This document shows, one piece after another, positions 10,403-21,277 of a stretch of DNA of 64,000 nucleotides (position 1 is the first letter of the stretch; every line of letters starts with the position of its first letter). The notes under the pieces were generated by a model. That model did not search any database and was not told the origin of the DNA. It saw only the letters and a program-made list of their open reading frames with translations. Source of the DNA: Molossus alvarezi (lineage: Eukaryota > Chordata > Mammalia > Chiroptera > Molossidae); NCBI GenBank assembly GCA_037176705.1, contig CM073897.1, forward strand, positions 43,526,488 to 43,590,487, given 5' to 3'. Position numbers and translations under genes: made by a program.

Positions 10403-12796
10403 TTGGCTGCCTCCCTGTGTTTGTTTCTGTGTATTACTTAACGAGAGGTATGGGGCTATCTGAGACCAGATGCTGCTTGTTTGAAAGAATTTAGGAAAAC
10501 CTGAAGCAGGATCCAAGACAGACCAATCCTGTGGTTAAGCAACTGGCAACAGCTTGGGTGGGCCTGAAAGTTGGGTAGGGCGGGGCCTCAGGGAATCACC
10601 AGGGCAGGGCCACCAATGTGAGCCAGGTTGCTGGAGTCCCAGATATGGCGACTGTCTGCCGCCCCAGGGAAGGGCTCACCAAAGGAACAAAGGCCTCTGA
10701 CAGCACATTTGTCCTGGATAAAACCCCCTCTTTAGCCCTTGCTCCAATGCCAAACAGCTCAGTTCTTCCCTGTATGTCTTTGGTGCCCCTTGAGCTGCCT
10801 CCCCTTTAAGCTCAGAGGGAGCGAGTCTGATAAGTCTGTGCGTGGGCCCTTTAAGAGGACCTGCCTGGGGCTCTAGCTACCTCAGCCTCTCTGAGCCTCA
10901 GTTCCTGCTGGTTTTTCCAGCCAAAAGTTATGGGGACTTTTCTTCCTGGCACTGGAACCCTGAGCAGGGCACCTGGTGTGGGACAGGGATCCCTCACTCT
11001 TCAGGAGGATCTTCTGATTTTTATCCAAAGCACGTGGGTGTGGGACCAGCCAGTCGGTCTCTGCCTCTCCTACCTGTCTTCATGTGGCTGCTGCTTTAAT
11101 TCCGTAGATGTAGGACTTTCATTCAGCTTGATTTCAGGTCGTTTTGAATGATGATTGTTCTGTAGTTTAGTTGTAACTTTGATGTGGTTGTGGGAGGATG
11201 CGATAATGCATTTACCTACGCCGCCATCTTGACCGGAAGTCTTTTCTTTTCTTTTTTTTAAATTTTAATTTATTTTTTTGTTATAGATGTTTCTCCTTTT
11301 TTACCCCATTGGCACCCCCCACCTCACCCCATCTCCACCCCATCCCCAGCTTAGTTGTCTATGTCCATTGGTCGTGCATACATGAATATAAGTTCTGTGG
11401 TTTATCTCTTCCCACCCCCCAACACCACCTCTTCTGAGGGATGTCAGGCTGTGCCCTACTTCCATGTTTCTGGGTCTACCCTATTCCTCAGACTATTATG
11501 TTCATTATATTCCGTATATAAGTGAGATCATGTGGTATTTGTCTTTTTCTGCTTGGCTTATTTCACTTAGGATAATACTTTCCAGGTCCCTCCATGTCGT
11601 CTCAAAGGATAAGAGATCTTTCTTTCTTACCGCTGCATAGTACTCCATTGTGTATATGTACCACTGCTTTTTTATCCATTCGTCTACGAATGGACACTGG
11701 GGCTGTTTCCAGATCTTAGCTATTGTAAAAAGTGCTGCTATGAACATGGGGGTACATATATTCCTTCTGATTGGTGTTTTAGGCTTCTTAGGGTATATTC
11801 CTAGAAGCGGGATCACTGGGTCAAATGGAAGTTCAATTTTTAATTTTTTGAGGTAACACCATATTGTTTTCCATAGTGGCTGTACCAGTCTGCATTCCCA
11901 CCAGCAGTGTACTAGAGTCCCCTTTTCTCCACACCCTCGCCAACACTTGTTGTTTGATGATTTGTTGATGGCGGCCATTCTGACAGGTGTGAGGTGATAC
12001 CACATTGTTGTTTTAATTTGCATCTCTATGATGATTAGTGATGTTGAGCATTTCTTCATATGTCTCTTGGCCATTTGTATATCCTGTTTGGAGAGGTGTC
12101 TATTCAGCTCCTCTGCCCATTTTTTAATTGGGTTTTTTGTCTTCCTTTTGTTGAGTTGTATGAGCACTCTACATATATATTGGAAATTAACCCCTTATCT
12201 GATACATCATTGGCAATGATGTTCTCCCATACAGTGGGTTGCCTTTCCATTTTGATGATTGTTTCTTTTGCTGTGCAGAAGCTTTTTAGTTTGATGTAGT
12301 CCCATGTGTTCATTTTTTCCTTTGTTTCTGTTGCCTTAGATGAGGTATCAGCGAAAATTCTGCTCCGTATGATGTTGAAATTTTATTGTCTACATTTTCT
12401 TCTAGAATTTTTATGGATTCACGGGTCACATTTAAGTCTTTTGTCCATTTTGAGTTTATTTTTGTGTATGGTGTAAGTTGATGGTCTAGTTTCATTTTTT
12501 TGCATGTAGCTGTCCGATTTTCCCAACACCATTTATTGAAGAGGCTGTCCTTACTCCACTGTATGCTCTTGCCACCTTTGTCAAATATTAATTGACCATA
12601 TTGCCTTGGGTCCATTTCTGGGTTTTCAGTTCTGTTCCACTGGTCTATATGCCTGTTCTTGTGCCAGTACCAGGCTGTTTTGATTACAGTCGCTCTGTAG
12701 TATAACCTGATATCTGGTAATGTGATCCCACCTACTTTGTCCTTCTTTTTCAAAATTGCTGTGGCTATTCGGTGACTTTTTTGGTTCCATATGAAC

Positions 12797-13044
12797 TTTT
12801 TTTTTTTCCTCACCCGAGGATATTTTTCCATTTTCTGTACAGATAGAGTGGGAGGGAGAGAGAGGAAGGGAGAGAGAGAGAGAAACATTGACGCGAAGGG
12901 ACACATCGAGCGGCTGCCACCCGCACGACCAACCAGGGTTGGGGACAAACTGCAACCGAAGCACGTGCCCGCAGCGGGAACCGAACCCGGGTCTCTCAGA
13001 ACCGCAGGCCGATGCCCTAACCGCTGAGCCAAACCGGCCAGGGC
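12797..13044 (-). mobile_element. Ves SINE
   Basis: Minus-strand Ves inside L1 ORF2. The perfect 15-bp flanks TCCATATGAACTTTT (ending about 12800 and starting 13045) form the target-site duplication. It shows the full tRNA-like head and CT-rich body. Confidence 0.95.
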
Positions 13045-13390
13045 TCCATATGAACTTTTGAAGTATTTGTTCTAGTTCTGTGAAATATGTCGTTGGTGTT
13101 TTGATGGGGATTGCATTGAATGTATAGACTGCTTCGGGTAGTATGGACATTTTAATGATGTTAACTCTTCCAACCCATGAATGGGGTATGTGCTTCCACT
13201 TTTTTATATCTTCCTCTATTTTTTTTTTCAATGACCTGTAGTTTTCTCCGAATAGGTCCTTTACTTCTTTGGTTAAGTTTATTCCTAGGTATCTTAATTT
13301 TTTTGGCGCGATTATAAATGGGATTGTTTTTTCAGTTTCTCTTTCTGAGAGTGCATCATTTGTGTACAAGAATGCCGTCGATTTCTTTCT

Positions 13391-13646
13391 TTTTTTTTTT
13401 TTTATCCTCACCCGAGGACATTTTTCCTTTTTTTTGCACAGATAGAGTGGGAGGGAGAGAGAGGAAGAGAGAGAGAGAGAGAGAAACATCGACGTGAAAG
13501 GGACACATCGAGTGGCTGCCACCCGCAAGACCAACCAGGGCCGGGGACAAACTGCAACCGAGGTACATGCCCTTAGCGGGAACCAAACCTGGGTCTCTCC
13601 GGACTGCAGGCCGATGCTCTAACTGCTAAGCCAAACCGGCCAGGGC
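13391..13646 (-). mobile_element. Ves SINE
   Basis: Minus-strand Ves inside the same L1 ORF2, with CCGTCGATTTCTT on both sides (about 13376 and 13648). The head ends GGCCAGGGC at 13646. Confidence 0.94.
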
Positions 13647-15896
13647 CCGTCGATTTCTTAACGTTAATTTTGTATCCTGCTACTTTGCCAAATTCATTTA
13701 TTAAGACTAGTAGATTTTTGATGGAATCGTTAGCATTTTCTATGTATAATATCATGTCATCTGCAAATAATGACAGTTTCACTTTCTCCTTTCCAATTTG
13801 GATCCCTTTTATTTCTTCCTCGTGTCTGATTGCTGTGGCTAAGACTTCCAGTACTATGTTAAATAAGAGTGGCGAAAGTGGACATCCCTGTCTTGTTCCT
13901 GTTCTTAATGGAAATGTTTTTAGTTTCTGTCCATTGAGTATGATGTTGGCTGTAGGTCTTTCATATATGGCCTTTATTATGTCGAGATGTGATCCCTCTA
14001 TTCCCACATTGCTGAGCGTTTTTATCAGAAATGGATGCTGGATTTGTCGAAGGCTTTTGCAGCATCTATTGATATGATCATGTGGTTTTTATTCTTCATT
14101 TTGTTTATGTGGTGTATCACACTTATTGATTTGCGAATATTGTACCAGCCTTGCATCCCTGGATTAAATCCCACTTGGTCATGGTGAATAATATTTTTGA
14201 TGTATTGCTGGATCCGATTTGCTATTATTTTGTTCAGGATTTTGGCGTCTATGTTCATCAGGGATATTGGCCTGTAGTTTTCTTTCTTTGTACTGTCTTT
14301 TTCTGGTTTTGGAATTAGAATTATGCTGGCCTCATAGAACGTGTTTGGAAGTCTTCCTTCTTCTCGAGGTTTTTGAACTAGTTTGAGGAGAATGGGTGTT
14401 AGTTCTTTTTTGAATGTTGGGTAAAACTCCCCCGTGAAGCCATCTGTGCCTGGGGTTTTGTTTGCTGGGAGTCTTGATTACCCCTTCAATTTCCTTTGTT
14501 GTTATTGGTCTGTTCAAGTTTTCTATCTCTTCCTGATCCAGTTTTGGGAGACAGTGTGTTTCTAGAAATTTGTTCATTTCACTTAGATTGTCGAATTTCT
14601 TGCCATATAGTTGTTTATAGTAGCTGTTAACGATCTTTTGTATTTCTGTGGTGTTGGTTGTTACTTCTCCTCTTTCATTTCTGATTTTGTGTATTTAGGG
14701 TCTCTCTCTTTGTTTCTTGGTGAGTCTAGGTAAGGGTCCATCGATCTTGTTTATCTTTTTGGAAAACCAGCTCTTTGTTTCCTTGATCCTTTGAATTGTT
14801 TTTTTGGTCTCTATGTCATTTATTTCTGCTCTGATCTTTACTATTTCCTTCCTTCTACTAGCTCTGGGGTTTTCTTTTTGTTTGTTTTCTAATTCTTTAA
14901 GTTGTGAAGTTAGACAGTCAATTAGAAATTTTTCTTGTTTCTTGAGGTAGGCCTGTAATGCTATGAACTTCCCTCTCAGGATTGCTTTCGCTGCATCCCA
15001 TAGATTTTGTGTTGTTATGTCTTCATTTTCATTGGTTTAAGGGAGTTTTTAATTTCTTCCTTGATCTCCTCAGTAACCAGTTCATTGTTTAATAACATGC
15101 TATTTAGCCTCCATGTGTTGAAATGTCTTTGCATGTTCTTGTTGCAATTGATTTCTAGTTTCATGCCATTGTGATCTGAGAAGATGCTTCATATGATTTC
15201 AGTCTTCTTGAACTTGTAGAGATTTAGTTTGTGTCCTATCATGTGGTCTATCTTTGAGAATGTCCCATGTTCACTTGAGAAGAATGTGTATTCTGTAGTT
15301 TTGGGGTGTAATTCTCTGTAGATATCTATTAAATCTATTTGGTCTTCATTTAGAGTCTCTGTTTCCTTGCTAATTTTTTGTCTAGAGGATCTATCCAGTG
15401 CTGTTAACGGGGTGTTGAAGTCCCCTGCTATGATTGTATTGCTGTCGATTTCTCCTTGGAAGTCCTCCAGAAGATTTTTAATATATTTTGGTGCTCCTAT
15501 ATTGGTTACATATATGTTTATGAAGGTTATATCTTCCTGTTCTATAGATCCTTTCAATAGTATGTAGTGGCCTTCTTTGTCTCTAGTTATGGCCTTCATT
15601 TTGAAATCTATTTGATCAGATATGAGTATTGCTACCCCAGCTTTTTTTTGCTTTCTATTTGCTTGGAAAATTTTTTTCCATCCCTTCATTTTCAACCTAT
15701 GTGAGTCTTTTGTTGTGAGGTGGGTCTCTTGTAAACAACATATAGATGAGTCATGCTTTATTATCCAATCAGCTACTCTATGTCTTATTATGGGACCATT
15801 CAATCCATTTACATTTAAGGTGATTATTGATATGTACTTATTTATTGCCATTTTTGTTTAATGTGGTTCTATTTTTCCTCCCATTTCTCCTGCTAA

Positions 15897-16785
15897 TTAT
15901 AGCAGTCTTTTTAACATTTCTTGCAGTGCTGGTTTGGTGCTAATGTATTCCCTTAGCGATTTTTTTTTTTTGTCTGGGAAGCTCTTTATTTGACCTTCTA
16001 TTTTGAGTAATAGCCTTGCTGGGTAGAGTAGTCTTGGATTCAGATTCTTGTTTTTCATGACCTTGACTACTTCATGCCATTCCCTTCTGGCCTGTAGTGT
16101 TTCTTGAGAGACGTCAGCTGAGAGCCTTATGGGGTTTCCTTTGTAGGTAACCTGTTGCTTATCTCTTGCTGCTTTTAAGATTCTCTCTTTGTCTTTTATT
16201 TTTGGCATTTTAATTATTATTTTTCTTGGTGTGGGCGTGTTTGGGTTCTTCTTACTTGTGGCTCTCTGTGCTTCTTGAACTTGAATGCCTTCTTCCTTCA
16301 CCAAATAAGGGAATTTTTTTGTCAGTATTTTTTTGAATATATTCTCTATCCCTTGTTCATTTTCTGTTTCTTCAGGGACTCCTATGATGTGAATATTATT
16401 TCATTTCCAGTTGTCCCACAGTTCTCTTAAGCCGTCTTCCTGTTTTTTAATCGTTTTTTCCTTTTGTTTTTCTGATTGGTTGATTTTTTCTACCCTGTCT
16501 TCTAATTCACTGATCTGGTCCTCAGCTTCCTCTACTCTGCTTTTTAACCCTTCCAATGTGTTTTTCATTTCTGATATGTCATTTTTTTATCTCTTCTTGA
16601 TGGTTTTTGATTTCTAATTGGCTTTTTTTCAGCATCTCTATGTCCTTACTCATGCTGTTGAGCTTCCTCAAGATCATGGCTCTGAATTCTAGCTCTGTTA
16701 ACATGCCTAATTGCTCCACATTGATCTCATCTTCGGTGGAGGTCTGTTGCTCTTTCATTTGGCTTCTGTTTCTGTGTTTCACCAT
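15897..16785 (-). pseudogene. L1 ORF1, broken
   Basis: The minus-strand start is MVKHRNRSQMKEQQTSTEDE at 16785. The coiled-coil region is cut by a shift near 16580. The C-terminal part (from about 16304) has VTYKGNPIRLSADVSQETLQ and NLNPRLLYPARLLLKIEGQI and ends near 15897. ORF1p is the trimeric RNA-binding chaperone of L1. At least two frame breaks make this copy dead. Confidence 0.85.
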
Positions 16786-16799
16786 TTTGGGTATCACCA

Positions 16800-17610
16800 T
16801 GGGCTTTGGAGCCTGTCAAATTTTCCCTGTGGGTGTTGGTGTTCTGCTGTTTGTGGCTCCCTCTCCTGAGTTTAGATGAGCGAGGGAGGACCCACGTTAA
16901 ACACCACTGTCAGGTCTTACTTTCTTGGTTAAAGTTTCTAGCTCAGGAAAGTTACTGTTATCCTTTAGCTTTTCAGTCGAGGTTACTTGATGAGTTTTGG
17001 GTTGTCAGTTGATTGAAAAACTCCCTCAGGTGCTCAGCATAAGGGGATTTCATGAGGGTGGGGCAGATGCTGGTTGTTAATGAGCTTCAATTAGCACTTC
17101 AATGGCCCCCAGGGTGGGGTTGTATCTCCGAGGGAGGGGCTGCTGCCTCTCCCTAGAGCCCTGGGAAGGAGCAATATGGCCACTGTCCTGCGTGGCTGCC
17201 ACTCAGCAAAAGCTCTGAGTGCCCTCCAAATCCCGAGTGTCCTGACACAATTCCAGTCCAGTCTGCCCTCCCTCTGCCGGAGCTCAAGGTCAGTGGCTGT
17301 GGCTTTTTTAGCCTCTGTCCTGGCTCTGTGCTGTGGAGCCGCTTGGGAGTGTAACCCAAGGGCGGTGTTCCCAGCTAAGGCCGCTGCAGAGCTGCTGACC
17401 GTGGGCGCCCAGCCCCTGTCTCGTGCCCTCACAAGCCTTCCAGGATCGAGTCAGTGTCCCTGGTTATATGGTCCTCGCGAGCTGCTTTTCTGTTGGTTTT
17501 TCCCGTCGATTTGTCTGTGTTATAGTTGTAATTCCAGTTTGGTTCTGGGAGACGGTCTGTGTAGCTTCCATTCACTCTGCCGCTATTTTGGAATCTCCTG
17601 ACCGGAAGTC
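16800..17610 (-). promoter_or_regulatory. L1 5' UTR (internal promoter region)
   Basis: A GC-rich segment upstream of ORF1 on the minus strand, ending at the L1 5' terminus (GACTTCCGGTCAGG). It shares blocks with the 5' UTR of the + strand L1 near 41950-42480 but lacks the obvious monomer array seen there at 41318-41830. The promoter role is known for L1 5' UTRs; activity here is not shown. Confidence 0.65.
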
Positions 17611-17620
17611 TTGTGTGTCT

Positions 17621-17872
17621 TTTTTAATCCTCACCTCAGGATACTTGTTTCCAGTTATATTCAGATAGAGTAGGAGGGAGTGAGAGGGAGAGAGAGGGAG
17701 AGGGTTGGGAAGAGAGAGAGAGAAACATTGATGTGACTGGTTGCCTCCCGCATGACCCCGACCAGGACTGGGGACTGAACCGCAACCAGGTACCGTGCCC
17801 TTGACCAGAATCAAACCCACAATTCTTTGGTCCTAGGGCTGATGCTCTCTGCTTAGCAAAACTGGCCAGGGC
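17621..17872 (-). mobile_element. Older Ves-related SINE; target of the L1 insertion
   Basis: A tRNA-like head ending ACTGGCCAGGGC at 17872, a GA-rich body and AATCCTCACCTCAGGATACT near the tail. Its flanks are CCATACTGTTTTT (before 8868, beyond the L1/HAL1 block) and CCATATTGTTTTT (17873-17885). The SINE therefore entered the old L1 first and its tail was later split by the L1. Confidence 0.78.
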
Positions 17873-18130
17873 CCATATTGTTTTTCTTAGTGGCTGCATT
17901 CCCACCCACAGTGCACAAAGAGTTCCTTTCCTCTACATGCATACCAACATTTGTTTGTTGATTTATTGATGATAGCCATTCTGATAGGTGTGAGATGATG
18001 GCTCATTGTGATTTAATTTGCATGTCTCTGATGATTGTGATGTTGGGCATCTTTTCATATATATGTTGGCCATCTGTATGTCCTCTTTGGAGAAGTATCT
18101 AGCCATGTCCTCTGTCCATATTTTTTGTTG

Positions 18131-18391
18131 TGATTGTTAATGCTCACCCAAGGGTATATTTTTCTATTGATTTTTAGAGAGAGTGAAAGGGAGTGAAGAA
18201 GTGGGAGAGACAGAGAGAGAGAAACATCAATGTGAGAGAGACACATCGATAGGTTTCCTCCTGAAAGCTCCTGACCGGGGCCACGGATCAAATCTACAAC
18301 CCAGATATGTGTCCTTCACCAGGAATCAAACCTGTGATCCTTTAGTGCATGGGCTGACACACTCTAACCACTGACCCACACCAGGCAGTGC
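18131..18391 (-). mobile_element. Older tRNA-derived SINE
   Basis: A Ves-related body (GCTCACCCAAGGGTATATTT, GAGAGAAACATCAATGTGAG) and head ending CCACACCAGGCAGTGC. CCTCTGTC flanks both sides (near 18110 and 18391). More diverged than the young Ves copies. Confidence 0.75.
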
Positions 18392-18749
18392 CCTCTGTCA
18401 GTTTTTTAATTGGATTGTTTGGTTTTTGCTGGTAAGTTGTATAAGTTCTTTATACATTTTGGATATTAACCCCTTATTGGATGTACCATTGGCCAATATT
18501 TTCTTTTATTCAGTAGGCTGTCTTTGTGTTGATGGTATTCTTTACTGTGCAAAAACTTTTAGTTTGATGTAGCCCATTTGTTTATTTTTTCTTTTGTTTT
18601 CCTTGCCCAAGGAACTGTATCAGAAAAAATATTGCTAAGATAAATGTCAGAAATTTTACTGCCTATGTTTTCTTTTAGGAGTTTTATATATTCGAATCTT
18701 ACATTTAAGTCTTTAATCTATTTTGAGTTTATTCTTTTTTATTTATTTA

Positions 18750-18964
18750 TTTATTTTAAATTCTCACCCAAAGGTATGTTTTTATTGATTTTTAGAGAGA
18801 GAGGAAGGGGTAGAGAGAGAGAGAGAAATTCGAATGTTCAATTGGTTGCTTCCCATACAAGCCCTGACTGGGGATCGAACCCGAAACCTAGGTGTGTACA
18901 TTGACTGGAAATCAAACCCACAACCTTTGGTGTACAGGATGATGCCCCAACCAACTGAGCCACC
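18750..18964 (-). mobile_element. Older tRNA-derived SINE
   Basis: Contains TTCTCACCCAAAGGTATGTT, the GA-rich body, GACTGGGGATCGAACCCGAA and a head ending CCAACTGAGCCACC. The first bases of the head are missing or lost. Confidence 0.72.
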
Positions 18965-19628
18965 ATTTTATTCTTGTATATGATGTAAGAAGGTGGTCTC
19001 GTTTCATTTTTTTGCACCTATCTTCCAATTTCCCAGCACCATTTATTGAATACACAGTCTTTACCTCATTGTATGTTCTTGCCTCCTTTGTCAAATATTA
19101 ATTGACCATGTGGATTTATTTCTGGGCTTTCTATTCTGTTCCATTGATCTATGTGTCTGATTTTATGCCATTACCCTGCCATTTTGATTACTATATCCTT
19201 GAAGTATACTAGCTTGATATCAGGTTGTGTGACACCTCCAACTTTGTTCTTCTTTCTCAAGATTGCTGTGGCTATTAAGGGTCTTTTGTAGTTCCATGTA
19301 AATTTTTGGATTATTTGATCCAGTTTTGTGAAATACACCATTGGTATTTTGATAGGGGTTGCATTGAAATATAGATTACTTTGTGTAGTATAGACGTTTT
19401 AACGATGTAAATTTTTCCTACCCATGAGCATGGTATATGTCTTTATTTATTTGTACAGTAAAACCTTGATATAACAGACTAATTTGGATGAAGGGGTGTC
19501 CATTAAAGCTGAGAGTCCATTATGTAATAAAGTAGGTTTTCCAAATGCATATGTTAAAAAATCGACAAATTAGTTAACCTGTTTTTACTTACATAGACAT
19601 GTTTGTGTGATTAAAATTAAGAATGTAT

Positions 19629-19876
19629 GCCCTGACCGGTTTGGCTCAGCGGTTAGAGCGTCTGCCTGCGGTCCGGAGAGGCCCAGGTTCGGTTCCCGCT
19701 AAGGGCGCGTACCTCGGTTGCAGTTTGTCCCCGGCCCTGGTCGGCTGTGCGGGTGGCAGCCACTCGATGTGTTCCTTTCACATCGATGTTTCTCTCTCTC
19801 TCTCTGTTCCTCTCTCTCCCTCCCACTCTACCTGAAGAAAAAATGGAAAAATGTCCTCTGGTGAGGATAAAAAAAA
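19629..19876 (+). mobile_element. Ves SINE, first of a tandem pair
   Basis: Full Ves starting GCCCTGACCGGTTTGGCTCA. AAGAATGTATG precedes it and occurs again after its A-tail, directly before the next Ves. Confidence 0.93.
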
Positions 19877-19886
19877 AGAATGTATG

Positions 19887-20130
19887 GCCCTGGCCGGTTT
19901 GGCTCAGTGGTTGGAGCATCAGTCTGCGGTCCAGAGAGACCTGAGTTCGGTTCCCACTAGGGGCGCGTACCTCTATTGCAGTTTGTCCCTGGCCCTGGTT
20001 GGGTCATGCGGGTGGCAACCACTTGATGTGTCCCTTTCACGTTGATGTTTCTCTCTCTCTCTCTCTCCCTCCCACTCAATCTGAACAAAATATTGAAAAA
20101 TGTCCTCGGGTGAGGATAAAAATAAATAAA
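19887..20130 (+). mobile_element. Ves SINE, second of a tandem pair
   Basis: Starts GCCCTGGCCGGTTTGGCTCA and ends in AAAATAAATAA, followed by a third AAGAATGTATG. Three copies of the same target word bracket two SINEs. Confidence 0.93.
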
Positions 20131-21277
20131 GAATGTATGAAAACTTAAATTTCACAGAAAAGTTTTCTATATGTATTACTTTAATTTTAAATTTATACTG
20201 AATAGGTCTAGTGAATGGATGCATTCACCAGTCACTGCAAGCAAACTCATGCACATGGCTGGGGTGTGGGTTAGCACACATCACAACATTGGTTGGCACA
20301 TGTTTAAACTGCTGCAGAAAGTCACGCCACTCAGCATTAGAACCAATTAGCACATGATATGCAGTGCGATCACATGCTAATCATTCGATACATGTTGTTT
20401 ACGAGCAGTGACTCTTGGATTTAAATAGGTAGACTATGGTTGTAGATATGTAGTATTTATTTAGGTCTGTGAAATTGCTAGTGATTTTCCAACATATGGC
20501 AAATTTGCTAAAATTTGTTAAAAATAACAGTGAATTAATAACCAAAAAATAACCTGTTAATTTAATTTAAGCAAAGCTTGGTTAAAAGCATTTTAAAATT
20601 AACAGGGTGTTAATTTTCACATATGACATACAGACAAAAAATTTAGTCCATTAAATCTGAAGTCTATTAAATTGAGGTCCACAAAATCGAGGGTTTACTC
20701 TATACACAGTTCTTTTACCTCCTCAGTTAAATTTATTTCTAGGTATTTTATTGTTGTTGTAAATGGGATTATTTCATTTTCAGATAAATAGGTATCAGTG
20801 TATATCAACATACCTATTTTTGTGTGTTGGTTTTGTATCCTACAACTTTACTGAAATAATTAATTCGATCAAATATCTTTTGGGGGAGTCATTAGGATTT
20901 TGTATATATAAAATTATACAATCTTTAAATAGAGACAATTTTACTTCTTACTTTCCAATTCTGATACCTTTTATTTCTTTTTCTTGCCTAATTGCTCTGG
21001 CTAGGACTTCTAGTACTATGTTGCAAAGAAGTGGTAGGAGTGTGCACTCTTGTCTTTCTCCTGATTTAAAGGAAAAAATCTTTCAAACTTACCATTGAGT
21101 AAGATGTTAGCTATGGGCTTGTCCTATGTGGCCTTTCTTATGTTGAGGTATATTTCTTCTATACCCAATTTGTTGATAGTTTTGATCATGAATAGACATT
21201 GAATTTTGTCAAATGTTCTTTTTATATTTACTAAGATAATCATATGATTCTTATATTCCATTCTATTAATGTGATAT

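Larger units (their letters stand above)
8885..11241 (-). mobile_element. HAL1 (ORF1-only half-L1), copy A
   Basis: On the minus strand it starts GACTTCCGGTCAAGATGGCG at 11241. It runs through a GC-rich 5' UTR, ORF1 (about 10402-9290) and a distinctive 3' UTR (GGGGTCAATGGGGGAAAAAT; GAACATCTGTAATACATTCA) to an A-tail near 8885. There is no ORF2. It matches copies B, C and D in this window. A Ves (9489-9745) interrupts ORF1. It lies at the poly-A end of the L1 beginning at 11242. Confidence 0.85.
11505..15851 (-). pseudogene. L1 ORF2, broken (endonuclease/reverse transcriptase)
   Basis: The start is MAINKYISIITLNVNGLNGP at 15851 on the minus strand. An endonuclease domain with CCLQETHL, AGDFNTPL and SKIDHMIGH follows. 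The reverse transcriptase with [20 protein letters not shown] and [11 protein letters not shown] lies around 13700-13950. The C-terminal region with a [22 protein letters not shown] motif ends SLIYGI near 11505. Stops and frameshifts near 14580-15190 and two Ves insertions break the frame. Confidence 0.88.
11242..17610 (-). mobile_element. Near full-length younger L1
   Basis: It begins on the minus strand with GACTTCCGGTCAGGAGATTC at 17610, then 5' UTR, ORF1, ORF2, 3' UTR and a poly-A (poly-T at about 11242-11260). Together with the HAL1 attached to its tail it is flanked by TTGTGTGTCTTTTT (8868-8881 and 17611-17624). The target therefore lies in the T-rich tail of the older SINE at 17621-17872. 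Two Ves copies interrupt ORF2. Both ORFs carry stops and shifts, so it is inactive. Confidence 0.85.
19452..20705. mobile_element. Tigger-like DNA transposon, non-autonomous remnant
   Basis: The left end TACAGTAAAACCTTGATATA and right end AAATCGAGGGTTTACTCTAT are imperfect inverted repeats beside TA dinucleotides, and the host L1 reads across them. The interior is AT-rich with no transposase. Two Ves SINEs (19629-19876, 19887-20130) sit inside, leaving roughly 0.75 kb of transposon. The pogo/Tigger label is by end sequence only. Confidence 0.65.

Noticed and set aside
12310..13534. Long minus-strand frames of 240 and 302 codons
   Set aside because: They are L1 ORF2 pieces read through Ves SINEs; the Ves part gives spurious Ser/Leu-rich peptide.
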